Position numbers and translations under genes: made by a program. A stretch of DNA of 18,135 nucleotides from Anaerolineae bacterium (GTDB lineage: Bacteria > Chloroflexota > Anaerolineae > Anaerolineales > Villigracilaceae), in the NCBI GenBank assembly GCA_003524705.1, contig DQGV01000145.1, positions 1 to 18,135 on the forward strand, read 5' to 3'. This document shows positions 7,621 to 15,113 of this stretch, piece after piece (position 1 is the stretch's first letter; each line of letters starts with the position of its first letter). The notes under the pieces were generated by a model. That model did no database searches. It worked only from the letters and a program-made list of their open reading frames with translations, and was not told where the DNA came from.

Positions 7621-8817
7621 CGGCACTACAACTCCACCTTGCACATCCCAAATTTCAGATTCATTTACAAATTTAGAATCAAACAAACTCAAATCTGTTG
7701 TTGTAAATAACACCTGCTGGTCTTGACTGACATATTTCAACAAATCGGTGCGGCGACTCAAATCCAATTCAGCCATCACTTCATCCAACAAAATCACAGG
7801 CGTTTCATTCGTGCGCGCTTTCATCCAATCCACTTCGGCAAGTTTCAACGCCAACAAAGTTGTGCGAACTTGTCCGCGCGAACCATAATCACTCACATCC
7901 GCTTTGTTGATGATGAATCGCAAATCATCACGATGCGGTCCAATCGTCGTCACACCGCGTGCAATTTCTCCTGCGCGAATATTTTTTAATTTTTCAAGAA
8001 ATCCACTTTGAATTTCATCCAACTCAATTGCCGAACGATTGATATCCGTATCAATTTTAAGACCCAACTGTCCGTTAGGTTTTGGAAGCGGGTCATAGGC
8101 AGGTTCATAAGCCAAACGTAAAATTTCATCACCGCGAGTCAAATCACTATGGATTCTTGATGCATACCTTTCGATTTCTTGAATCGCTTGGATTCTCCAC
8201 AAAATAATTTGTGACCCAAATTTGACCAACGCTTCATCCCACACTTCAAGTTGGTCTTTGTTCCCGACGCCTTCACTTAACGTTTTTAGAAGTGCATTGC
8301 GTTGTGACACGGCTTGGTTATATTCACTCAACACCCGCGCATACGCAGGGACAGTTTGTGCAAGCGCAAGATTCAAATAACGACGACGTTCTTCAGGTCC
8401 GCCTTCAATGATTTGTGACATTTGTGGCACAAAAATCACGGCATTGAAATGACCAATGACATCATTGACTTGGCGTTTGACACCATCCAATAAAATTTCT
8501 TTGCGAAGTCGTTGCCCATTCACGCCAGTTGGCTCAAGAATCAATCTTGCTTCCAAACGATGTTTTGTTTTCCCACGTTGATAATCTGCGACGAGTCTTG
8601 TCACTGCTAATGAATTTTTCGCTTCGTGGAAATTTACAATTTGTCTGTCGGCATGAGTCTGAAACGATGTAAATGCCGCTAGAAAATAAATCGCTTCAAG
8701 GACAGATGTTTTCCCTTGTGCATTACTACCCACAAGTAAAACAGCCCGCTTTGGAAGGTCGGCATCCAAGCGGGTGAGTGAGCGAAAGTTGGTGAGAGAT
8801 AAATGTTTTAAATGCAT
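7612..8817 (-). CDS. recF: DNA replication and repair protein RecF
   Basis: A 401-aa SMC-like ABC ATPase, close to typical RecF length. It starts with MHLKHLSLTNFRSL, characteristic of RecF. Walker A is GSNAQGKTS at 30-38. The mid-region has GPHRDD, then the signature-like SRGQVRTTLLALKLAE, and Walker B is VILLDEVMAELD near residue 350. RecF loads RecA at single-strand gaps with RecO and RecR. I use ATG 8817 rather than a TTG two codons earlier. The classical dnaA-dnaN-recF-gyrB neighbourhood is not present: here recF lies downstream of def and upstream of the BNR membrane protein, with 7-bp-periodic sequence on both sides. Confidence 0.93.
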   Translation of the reverse strand: MHLKHLSLTNFRSLTRLDADLPKRAVLLVGSNAQGKTSVLEAIYFLAAFTSFQTHADRQIVNFHEAKNSLAVTRLVADYQRGKTKHRLEARLILEPTGVNGQRLRKEILLDGVKRQVNDVIGHFNAVIFVPQMSQIIEGGPEERRRYLNLALAQTVPAYARVLSEYNQAVSQRNALLKTLSEGVGNKDQLEVWDEALVKFGSQIILWRIQAIQEIERYASRIHSDLTRGDEILRLAYEPAYDPLPKPNGQLGLKIDTDINRSAIELDEIQSGFLEKLKNIRAGEIARGVTTIGPHRDDLRFIINKADVSDYGSRGQVRTTLLALKLAEVDWMKARTNETPVILLDEVMAELDLSRRTDLLKYVSQDQQVLFTTTDLSLFDSKFVNESEIWDVQGGVVVPRK

Positions 8818-8820
8818 GGT

Positions 8821-8879
8821 CAAAAGTCACAGGTCTAAGGTCTAAGGTCTGACTTGCAACCTATGACTTTTGACTTTTT
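8821..8879. repeat. Heptamer-periodic intergenic sequence with inverted ends between def and recF
   Basis: From 8831 the plus strand divides into 7-mers AGGTCTA, AGGTCTA, AGGTCTG, ACTTGCA, ACCTATG, ACTTTTG, ACTTTTT. The outer CAAAAGTCA (8821-8829) is an inverted copy of TGACTTTTG (8864-8872), so the span can also fold into a hairpin. No gene is present. Confidence 0.6.
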
Positions 8880-8881
8880 CT

Positions 8882-9415
8882 TTATTCAAGTTCCACATTG
8901 GAATCTTCTTCACGCGGCTTCCAGACTTGTGTAGCTTTGTCTGTGAATAAGACTCCATTGAGATGGTCAATTTCGTGTTGGAAGATGCGGGCGAGCCAAC
9001 CTTCCGCTTTGAATTTGAACGGATTGCCATGTCGGTTCAAGGCTTTGACTTCAATGGCGTAATGTCTTTCTACTTCACCAACCAAGCCGGGGATGGATAA
9101 ACAACCTTCAATACCCAATACTTTTTCATCGGATACTTTTGTGATTTCAGGGTTGATGATGACGAACATTTTTTTCTCGGGTGGGGGAGCATCTTCTGGT
9201 CTATCTTCATCATCTTCACCTTCGGTGTATTCAATCACCGCCAGTTGCATGGGAAGATTAATCTGTGGTGCGGCGAGACCTACTCCCGGTGCTTCACGCA
9301 TGGTTTCAAACATGTCGTCTATTAAGGTTTGTAAATCTTTATCAAACTTGGTGACTGGTTTCGCTTTTTTTCGTAAGATTGGATTCGGTAAATATACAAT
9401 TTCGCGTAATGTCAT
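8882..9415 (-). CDS. def: Peptide deformylase
   Basis: A 177-aa protein with all three deformylase motifs in order: GVGLAAPQ at 44-51, EGCLS at 103-107 with metal ligand C105, and HEIDH at 147-151 with ligands H147 and H151 and catalytic E148. The enzyme removes the formyl group from the N-terminal Met of nascent proteins in the cytoplasm. Between the first and second motifs there is an acidic, proline-rich insertion (about 64-80, including EGEDDEDRPEDAPPPE) that is not part of the core fold. The start is ATG 9415 with AAGGA a little further upstream than ideal. The gene lies 64 nt after the cyclic-nucleotide/PH gene and 64 nt before the recF start. Confidence 0.95.
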   Translation of the reverse strand: MTLREIVYLPNPILRKKAKPVTKFDKDLQTLIDDMFETMREAPGVGLAAPQINLPMQLAVIEYTEGEDDEDRPEDAPPPEKKMFVIINPEITKVSDEKVLGIEGCLSIPGLVGEVERHYAIEVKALNRHGNPFKFKAEGWLARIFQHEIDHLNGVLFTDKATQVWKPREEDSNVELE

Positions 9416-9453
9416 GCTGTGGATTGTTCCTTAATTTCTATAAATTTTATTTT

Positions 9454-9474
9454 GACGGTCTATTGTCTACGGTC
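9454..9474. repeat. Short heptamer-periodic stretch upstream of def
   Basis: Three 7-mers GACGGTC, TATTGTC, TACGGTC in a row share the GTC ending. They lie between the stop of the 9480-11282 gene and def. The pattern resembles the longer heptad tract at 8831. Confidence 0.4.
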
Positions 9475-9479
9475 GAAAA

Positions 9480-11282
9480 CTAACCTTCGCCACCAAAGTT
9501 ATCGTCACCACCATCGGCTAAATCGTCGGCGATTTCGTCTACAGGGAAATCTGTGTCGGTGATGGGTCTGTTTCCGCTGGTGTTCCCAACTTGACCCGTA
9601 GTGGCTGAGGCGAATTCATCCCGATTGAGATGATAGGCGGCAACCCATGTCGCCATGCGTTCTCTATCTGCTTTTGAAGCATCTTCGCTTTTCTTTGCAA
9701 CACGCACCATGCGACGACGATTAATATCTGCCATCACGCCGGCGGGGTCTAATACATCTTGAAACGAAAGTTTTGCACCACCGACTGTGATGAAGACTGT
9801 GCCATAATTAAATAATATACCAAGGATGCCAATGCGTTGATATTCGGTACTGAGAATGTTTTCGATTTGAGCCGTGCGACGTTCTTCTTTGCCGAGTGGT
9901 GTTTTATCTAAATCCATAATTTCTTCTGGTGTCACCATGAAGACGTCGTTGCTCCAGTCCCAATATTCATAGCCTGCCCAACCTAAGGCAATTGCCATGA
10001 ATAAAATTAATATCACTGACCATGAGTCGGGACGAAAACCACCATCTTGTGGAAATTCAAGGAAGGCGTTGGCAGGGTCTAGATATAAACGATAGAGTTG
10101 AATACAAAATAAAGTGAAGAAGAAAAGAAAAGCAAGTAAGGCTTTGCCTGTTTGTTGTAATAGCACAACCCAATGTTTGTGATAGATAATGGTTTCACCA
10201 TCTTCTAAACGTAATTTGAATCGGTTTGAGAGGGCTGTCCAAAACAAACTTTGTTCTTGTGGAGCTTTGTTGCCTGTATCAAAAACTGGTGCGAGTGGTT
10301 CTTCCTCTTCTTTGATAACAGGTAAACCCATTTTTGAACGGAGTGCATTTTTCATAGCATCTTTTTGAGATTGGGTACTTTTTACTTTTGTACGCTCCCA
10401 ATACTCACGCACCATGTCTGCTGCTTGTTCAGGGTGATTCACATATTCAAACCTGATATTACCGACAAATGTTCGCACATTGACATGACCGTAATTTAAT
10501 TGTCTGCCAAGAAAATCAGTTTCTATGCCGACCGATAATAATGTACCAAGCGGTGCTTCTTGTCGGCTATCATATAAAAACAAAACTTTTTCTAACCAAA
10601 TCACACGTTGATTGGTGACGATGTAATAATCATTGCTCCAGTCAATGATTAGCCATATCGCCCAAATCAGAATGCCGCACAAAAGAATTCCCCCAACTGC
10701 TAAAGGCGTGGTAGCGCCGGTAATGCCTCCCCAAATCAACAAAAAGGCAGGAATCAACAAAGCAAAAACGGGTGCAATTAACGTTTGATATAAGCGAATA
10801 ACATGCCGACGCGCCATGAAATAAATCACTTCATGTTTGCCAAGCCATTTGAAGCGTGCCGCACGGGCTAACTTATGACTACTAATGGCAACCAAAAGAT
10901 TTGGTTTTAACTTTTCATATTTTGTTATCAGCTCATTAAACAACTCACGCGACATAAACAACAAAACCGAGTCTTCTTCCGCAATCAATGTAGCAGAGCG
11001 ATTACGGTCTTCTATTAATGCTTCTTCGCCGAAATAATCTTCCTTGGTTAAATGCGCCAATATGTATTCTTCACCGCCCAAATCAGGTCTAGTTACTTTT
11101 ACCCTGCCTTTAGAAATTAAGTAAAAGCCATCTGGCTTGCTACCGCGTTGAAAAATAATTTCATTGGCAGATACAGTTCTTTCTTCCAAACGCAAAGCGA
11201 TATATTCAAGGTCATTTTCCTTTAACCCATTGAATACATGTACATGATTTAATAACAAAACGCGGTCTTTTAACTCAACCAT
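9480..11282 (-). CDS. Cyclic-nucleotide-binding domain protein with two membrane/PH-like modules
   Basis: A 600-aa multidomain protein. Residues about 10-130 form a CRP/cNMP-binding domain, with the phosphate-binding cassette FGEEALIEDRNRSAT at 84-98. Two similar modules follow. Each has a pair of hydrophobic helices (about 165-213 and 372-440), then a DWSND(Y/V)(Y/F)xVT sequence that opens a PH-like beta domain; the first module contains NQRVIWLEK and the second EEIMDLDK. The C-terminus is acidic and polar. No helix-turn-helix is visible, so this is not a CRP-type transcription factor; it looks like a membrane protein regulated by a cyclic nucleotide. The start at 11282 lies 12 nt after the stop of the thioredoxin-fold gene, suggesting one operon. 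Its output activity is unknown. Confidence 0.8.
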   Translation of the reverse strand: MVELKDRVLLLNHVHVFNGLKENDLEYIALRLEERTVSANEIIFQRGSKPDGFYLISKGRVKVTRPDLGGEEYILAHLTKEDYFGEEALIEDRNRSATLIAEEDSVLLFMSRELFNELITKYEKLKPNLLVAISSHKLARAARFKWLGKHEVIYFMARRHVIRLYQTLIAPVFALLIPAFLLIWGGITGATTPLAVGGILLCGILIWAIWLIIDWSNDYYIVTNQRVIWLEKVLFLYDSRQEAPLGTLLSVGIETDFLGRQLNYGHVNVRTFVGNIRFEYVNHPEQAADMVREYWERTKVKSTQSQKDAMKNALRSKMGLPVIKEEEEPLAPVFDTGNKAPQEQSLFWTALSNRFKLRLEDGETIIYHKHWVVLLQQTGKALLAFLFFFTLFCIQLYRLYLDPANAFLEFPQDGGFRPDSWSVILILFMAIALGWAGYEYWDWSNDVFMVTPEEIMDLDKTPLGKEERRTAQIENILSTEYQRIGILGILFNYGTVFITVGGAKLSFQDVLDPAGVMADINRRRMVRVAKKSEDASKADRERMATWVAAYHLNRDEFASATTGQVGNTSGNRPITDTDFPVDEIADDLADGGDDNFGGEG

Positions 11283-11294
11283 ATTTTTATTCTA

Positions 11295-11798
11295 TCAAAT
11301 TTCCCGCACGATGGTACAACCATAAGCAGGTGATTCTTGAATTTCAGGCAAACGCCCAGCCAACAAAGCCTCAATCGCTTCATCTAAATAAAATCGAGTC
11401 GGATTTTTCTGCCGAAACTTGACATCGTCCACTCCGCCACGATAACGCAAGATTCCATCTTTATCTATGACGAAGACATGCGGAGTTGTCTGCGCCTCAA
11501 ACAGATTCGCCACCTCACAATTCGCATCAATCCAGACGTTCGGAATGCGGCGTGCTTCGGAGACATTTTTTATCTCTTCGACCTTTTCATTGCGGTTCGA
11601 GGCGATGGTTAACATCACCACATCCTCTCGCCATTGCACAAACATAGACAGTATGCTCTTATCCGTTCGCTCTGAATGCGGACATTCACACGACCAAAAA
11701 TTGACGATGACTATTTTGCCGAGATATTCATTTAATTGATTCACTTTACCATTTAAATCTGGCAATGAGAAATTGGGGACGGATTGATTAATTTCCAT
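11295..11798 (-). CDS. Thioredoxin-fold redoxin (TlpA/AhpC-TSA type) with an atypical C-E-C-P-H-S active site
   Basis: A 167-aa single-domain protein of the redoxin fold: VPNFSLPDLNGK at the N-terminus, IVIVNFWSCECPHSE (29-43) at the active-site loop and TTPHVFVIDKDG at the cis-proline region. The usual CxxC is changed: C37 and C39 are present but the second position of the motif is S42. Further Cys residues occur in DANCEV and in a C-terminal YGCTI motif (C161), which may act as the resolving partner. No signal peptide is visible, so it is probably cytoplasmic. It would act in thiol-disulfide exchange or as a peroxidase-like protein. The gene precedes the cNMP/PH gene by 12 nt. A palindromic repeat lies 8 nt upstream of the start. 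Confidence 0.82.
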   Translation of the reverse strand: MEINQSVPNFSLPDLNGKVNQLNEYLGKIVIVNFWSCECPHSERTDKSILSMFVQWREDVVMLTIASNRNEKVEEIKNVSEARRIPNVWIDANCEVANLFEAQTTPHVFVIDKDGILRYRGGVDDVKFRQKNPTRFYLDEAIEALLAGRLPEIQESPAYGCTIVREI

Positions 11799-11806
11799 AA
11801 TGTATT

Positions 11807-11860
11807 GTAGGGGCGACCCTTGTGGTCGCCCTTTTGGATAGGGACAAGCCCTATCCCTAC
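11807..11860. repeat. Palindromic intergenic repeat, GTAGGGGCGAC family, copy 2
   Basis: It shares GTAGGGGCGACCCTTGTGGT with the copy at 4001. Then comes a different inner hairpin (ATAGGGACAAGCCCTAT) and the end ATCCCTAC. As at copy 1, the right end contains the TAG stop codon of the minus-strand gene to its right (11857-11859). Confidence 0.85.
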
Positions 11861-12741
11861 AGAATTTCTATCCCTGCCAACTTCTCCACAACCCCCACCA
11901 CAGCAGAATTATCTAATTCACGCATCCCTTGCTCAATCATCATCTGAAAAAATTCTGTATTCTTTTCCGTGGCTGAAATCGGAATATCATATTCTTTCGC
12001 CGTATCCAAAACAATGTTCATATCTTTCAATTGCATATAAGCCTTGAAGCCCGGACTGCGATTTCCTTCAAATAATCTTTGTGGCTTGATATCCAATGCC
12101 CAACATTGTGCCGCGCCACCTTTGATTGCGTCCACAACTTTTTTAGGGTCAACGCCTGCTTTTTTAGAAAAGACCAATAACTCAGCCATTGCTACCATTT
12201 GAGCCGCCACCATGATTTGATTCGCCGCTTTTGCTACCTGACCTGCTCCTGATTCGCCAACATGCGTGACAGTTTTTCCCATTGCCTGAAACACAGGCAT
12301 TGACTTTTCTACTGCACTCGCTTCACCACCGACCATAATTGTCAACGTGCCATTTTTTGCACCAATATCTCCGCCAGAGACGGGTGCATCCAATGCAAAG
12401 ACATTCTTCTCTTTTAATTTCTCTGCAATCATTCGAGCAGATGCAGGTTTGATTGTTGAATTATCAATAAAAATTAATCCGTCGTGTGCGCCGTGAATGA
12501 TTCCATTTTCACCTAGAGCAACTTTTTCAACATCAGGTGAATCAGGTAAGTTGGTAAAGATAATATCCACTTGTTCTGCCAATTCCTTTGGTGAACTTGC
12601 AGACTTTGCACCTTCAGCCACTAACTCATCCACTGCGGCTTGTGAACGATTATGCACTGTCAATGGGAAACCTGCTTTCAAAATATTCCGCGCAATAGAT
12701 TTGCCCATTAATCCTAAACCGATGTATCCAACTCTTAACAT
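11857..12741 (-). CDS. NAD(P)-dependent beta-hydroxyacid dehydrogenase (3-hydroxyisobutyrate dehydrogenase / tartronate semialdehyde reductase family)
   Basis: A 294-aa enzyme of standard family length. The nucleotide-binding GLGLMG is near residues 7-12 and HNRS follows strand 2. The substrate-binding signature is DAPVSGGDIGAKNGTL. The catalytic Lys lies in GQVAKAANQ, and a KDMNIVLDTA segment sits in the C-terminal domain. The family oxidises or reduces beta-hydroxyacids such as 3-hydroxyisobutyrate, tartronate semialdehyde or succinic semialdehyde, and the exact substrate cannot be read here. I chose ATG 12741 because AAGGAG lies just upstream; a longer reading to 12795 adds 18 residues unlike the family. 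The stop codon is inside a palindromic repeat. It appears to be a single-gene unit with its own promoter. Confidence 0.88.
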   Translation of the reverse strand: MLRVGYIGLGLMGKSIARNILKAGFPLTVHNRSQAAVDELVAEGAKSASSPKELAEQVDIIFTNLPDSPDVEKVALGENGIIHGAHDGLIFIDNSTIKPASARMIAEKLKEKNVFALDAPVSGGDIGAKNGTLTIMVGGEASAVEKSMPVFQAMGKTVTHVGESGAGQVAKAANQIMVAAQMVAMAELLVFSKKAGVDPKKVVDAIKGGAAQCWALDIKPQRLFEGNRSPGFKAYMQLKDMNIVLDTAKEYDIPISATEKNTEFFQMMIEQGMRELDNSAVVGVVEKLAGIEIL

Positions 12742-12771
12742 GAAGAGACTCCTTGTGTGATAGATAACATG

Positions 12772-12777
12772 ATTATA
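12772..12777 (-). promoter_or_regulatory. Probable -10 element for the dehydrogenase gene
   Basis: A perfect TATAAT on the minus strand, about 30 nt upstream of the ATG at 12741, leaves a short leader that carries AAGGAG. No convincing -35 hexamer was found at the usual spacing. Confidence 0.45.
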
Positions 12778-12811
12778 ACTTGCCCCCTCCGTCACTTCGT
12801 GATTCCGATCT

Positions 12812-12860
12812 CAAATCCGCTAAAGTACTTTTAAGAGGTATAAAAATTGTGGCGGATTTG
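12812..12860. repeat. Inverted repeat CAAATCCGC / GCGGATTTG
   Basis: Perfect 9-bp arms at 12812-12820 and 12852-12860 are separated by 31 bases that include the palindrome AAAGTACTTT. It lies between the dehydrogenase promoter and the terminator of the SIMPL gene. Its role is unknown; it could be a degraded repeat element or an operator. Confidence 0.45.
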
Positions 12861-12883
12861 GGGGAGGACGGGTGGGGGCTGAA

Positions 12884-12919
12884 AACAAAAAACCTGCCTC
12901 CGCAGGGGAAGCAGGTTTT
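12884..12919 (-). terminator. Intrinsic terminator of the SIMPL-domain gene
   Basis: On the minus strand, AAAACCTGC (12911-12919) pairs with GCAGGTTTT (12889-12897). A C/G-rich loop lies between them and a T-rich tail follows. It lies 20 nt after the SIMPL stop codon. Confidence 0.85.
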
Positions 12920-12938
12920 ACGTTAAGAAAGAAGCGGG

Positions 12939-13682
12939 TTATTCAATCACATATGTCAAGTTGACGGTAACTGTCACAGCCAATTGACCGGGTTGAATCG
13001 GCACTGAGGCTTCACTCATGGCACCACCACCACCACCTTTGCCACCATAAAAGTAAGGGGTAATTCCACTTTCATAGTAACTGACGTTTTGAATCGCGCC
13101 GAGGGTAAGCCCAGAGGCTTCGGCAAGACCAGTGGCTTCAGCCTTTGCGTCTTCTACTGCTTGAGCACGGGCTTCATTTTGTGCTTCGGTTTTATCTTCC
13201 ACATCAAATTGAATGCTGTAGATGCTGTTAGCACCAGCAGAAATGGCTGAGTCGAGCAAGTCGCCAAGTTTATCCAAATCGCGCACGGTTACATTGACGG
13301 TGTTATCAACCACATACACAACACGTCCGCTTAATTGACCAAACTCATCATATTGCGGGTTAGACCAAATGCTAAAGTTGTTGGTGCGAATATCTTTTTC
13401 TTCTACACCAGCATCGCGGATGGCTTGAATGACCGCATTGGTTTGTGCTTTGTTTTCTTCCACCGCTTCAGCGGCATTATTACGTTGGGTATTTACACCA
13501 ATGGTGATGTAAGCAATGTCAGGGGTGAGATATACAACGCCGACACCACTCACATTCAAAGTTCGCAACGCTTCTGGTGCCGCATAGTTATTAGTTACTG
13601 TGCTGGGTGTACTTGGTCCACAAGCACTGACCATCAACGCAAATACTGCCACAATTGCAAAAACTAAATATTTCTTATTCAT
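12939..13682 (-). CDS. SIMPL (DUF541/YggE-like) domain lipoprotein
   Basis: A 247-aa exported lipoprotein. The N-terminus MNKKYLVFAIVAVFALMVSAC is a lipoprotein signal with a VSAC lipobox; cleavage before C21 would anchor it on the outer face of the membrane. The mature part matches the SIMPL/DUF541 pattern: LNVSGVGVVYLTPDIAYITIGV at the start of the domain, then a Gly-rich loop (GGKGGGGG) and a final IQPGQLAVTVTVNLTYVIE strand. YggE-type proteins are linked to stress and surface functions, but the biochemical activity is not settled. The start at 13682 is fixed by AAAGGAG. A longer reading into the divergent nurA region has no support. The gene has its own terminator and a possible ECF-sigma promoter. 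Confidence 0.88.
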   Translation of the reverse strand: MNKKYLVFAIVAVFALMVSACGPSTPSTVTNNYAAPEALRTLNVSGVGVVYLTPDIAYITIGVNTQRNNAAEAVEENKAQTNAVIQAIRDAGVEEKDIRTNNFSIWSNPQYDEFGQLSGRVVYVVDNTVNVTVRDLDKLGDLLDSAISAGANSIYSIQFDVEDKTEAQNEARAQAVEDAKAEATGLAEASGLTLGAIQNVSYYESGITPYFYGGKGGGGGAMSEASVPIQPGQLAVTVTVNLTYVIE

Positions 13683-13717
13683 TTTTATCTCCTTTAGATA
13701 TTGTAATGCACAGATAA

Positions 13718-13743
13718 GACGACACCATCCCCTAAAAGTTCCC
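13718..13743 (-). promoter_or_regulatory. Candidate ECF-sigma-type promoter for the SIMPL gene
   Basis: On the minus strand, GGGAAC (13743-13738) followed by TTTT and, after 16 nt, CGTC (13721-13718) fits the general GGAAC...CGTC form of extracytoplasmic-function sigma promoters. The predicted transcript start would lie about 28 nt before the ATG. A TACAAT closer to the gene is an alternative housekeeping -10. Confidence 0.4.
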
Positions 13744-13791
13744 GAAAATTCCTTTGCTAAAGCTGCCGTCCTCGGCGGCATAGAGAGCAAC

Positions 13792-13812
13792 TTTGTGCTA
13801 AAATTGCACAAA
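13792..13812. promoter_or_regulatory. Perfect inverted repeat at the nurA start, possible operator
   Basis: TTTGTGC (13792-13798) and GCACAAA (13806-13812) flank TAAAATT. The centre contains TAAAAT, which could be a -10. It ends 6 nt before the chosen nurA ATG, so a bound dimer or an RNA hairpin here would affect nurA expression. Confidence 0.4.
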
Positions 13813-13818
13813 TGTTCT

Positions 13819-15003
13819 ATGCCAATTAACTTTCAACAAACCTACTCTCAAATCAAAACGATTGGCGCAAAATCGGAAGAAAGACGAAAGAAAAAAGAAG
13901 ATGCGCGCAAGCAAGCAAGAAATTTGTTTGCCACCTATTCGGCTGAATTAGATGCACTTCGCGCCAAAGTGGAGTCTGCAAAACAAATTGACTCTAACAT
14001 CCGCTGTGCAGTGCCCCTTGATGAAAACCTCGCCTCTTCCTTCGGGATAGATGATTCTGTTATTCAAGCAACCTTAATCGCCGCTGACGGTTCGCAGATT
14101 AACCCCGACAGACATGCTTCCATTCAATTCGGTTTGATTAACGTCGGTGCCATCACTATGAAATTAAATTCAGGTGAAACACCACAAATCGTCACCGACA
14201 CAGAATTATTATTCGGTGATGACCTATTACCAAATGGCATTCCGATGTCTGAAGGGTTGGTTGCCTTAAAACGTGACTTCGCCGAACGTTCTGCATTAGA
14301 TAAATTATCCAAAGATATAAAAGGTGATATTGTCACATTTACAGATGGTCCCATTGAATTGTGGAGTGCCAAAGGGGAAGATGCACATTCGTATGCGGAA
14401 TATAGCCAAAAATATTTAGGTGTTTTATCTCGTTTGCAATCTCGTGGAATTATCACGGCGGGGTATGTAGATAAACCCTCAGCTGATTTGGTTGTTCGTT
14501 TGCTTGAAATTATGATGGCGGATAATGAACAAATCCAAAAATTACGCGAGTTTCATCCATTACGAAGCGTGAGTGACAGATGGTTATTTGGCGAAAAAGA
14601 AAATCCATTGCTTAAAGCAGGTCATCGTTCTGCTATTTTCAAAATCCAATCCAGTTCAGAAAAAATATACACAGGCGTTTTGGAGTTGTATTTCTTCTAC
14701 TTGAATGTAGGCACTGATTCAAAACCATATCCCGTACGCGTTGAAGTGCCAAAGTGGGTGGTAGATGATAAAAACAAATTAAATCTTCTTCATGCCGTTT
14801 TGGTTCAACAATGCAAAATGATGGGAAGCCGACCTTATCCATATTTGCTTCATCGAGCACATGAGACTGCGGTTGTGAAGCAAGAAGAAAAATATCAAAT
14901 TGAACAGATGCTGGGTCAAGAGTTAAGAAATAATAATGAAGAAACTGATTCAGATTCAAATAAACAATCAGCGAAGAATTTACAAGGAAGAACAAGAAGA
15001 TAA
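13819..15003 (+). CDS. nurA: NurA-domain 5'-3' nuclease
   Basis: A 394-aa protein. A basic, helical N-terminal segment (residues 15-55, rich in K/R/E) precedes the nuclease domain. ADGSQINP at 89-96 carries the conserved motif with D90. FTDGPIELW (174-182, D176) and the C-terminal RPYPYLLHRAHETA (about 338-351) are further NurA signatures. NurA is a manganese-dependent nuclease that works with the HerA translocase to resect DNA ends in archaea, and herA lies downstream here. The start is uncertain: ATG 13819 lacks a Shine-Dalgarno, and a GTG at 13795 in the same frame is possible. The upstream reading to 13600 runs into the divergent gene and is not credible. The stop TAA overlaps the first base of a palindromic repeat. 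Confidence 0.85.
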   Translation: MPINFQQTYSQIKTIGAKSEERRKKKEDARKQARNLFATYSAELDALRAKVESAKQIDSNIRCAVPLDENLASSFGIDDSVIQATLIAADGSQINPDRHASIQFGLINVGAITMKLNSGETPQIVTDTELLFGDDLLPNGIPMSEGLVALKRDFAERSALDKLSKDIKGDIVTFTDGPIELWSAKGEDAHSYAEYSQKYLGVLSRLQSRGIITAGYVDKPSADLVVRLLEIMMADNEQIQKLREFHPLRSVSDRWLFGEKENPLLKAGHRSAIFKIQSSSEKIYTGVLELYFFYLNVGTDSKPYPVRVEVPKWVVDDKNKLNLLHAVLVQQCKMMGSRPYPYLLHRAHETAVVKQEEKYQIEQMLGQELRNNNEETDSDSNKQSAKNLQGRTRR

Positions 15004-15101
15004 TGTCGTTGCGAGGAGGGGTGCTCTTCCCCGACGAAGCAATCTCCAGTTAACGAAGAGACTGCTTCGGACAAAGAACAAGAGCGTCCTCGCAGCGACA
15101 T
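15003..15101. repeat. Palindromic repeat, GTCGTTGCGAGGA family, copy A
   Basis: A 99-bp imperfect palindrome. ATGTCGTTGCGAGGA at the left pairs with TCCTCGCAGCGACAT at the right with one mismatch, and CGAAGCAATCTC pairs with GAGACTGCTTCG in the interior with one mismatch. It begins on the last base of the nurA stop codon and ends 12 nt before the next start codon. It differs from copy B at about seven positions. Confidence 0.9.
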
Positions 15102-15113
15102 AGTGGAGAAATT

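Noticed and set aside
9480..11282. CRP-family transcription factor
   Set aside because: The N-terminal domain is CRP-like, but no helix-turn-helix follows. Membrane helices and PH-like domains come next.
13683..13811. N-terminal extension of the SIMPL protein
   Set aside because: It would bury the lipoprotein signal peptide in the interior and ignore the AAAGGAG before ATG 13682.
13600..13818. N-terminal extension of NurA by 73 residues
   Set aside because: It runs antisense through the SIMPL signal-peptide region and its promoter. The residues show no family resemblance, and NurA proteins normally start close to the helical segment at 13819.
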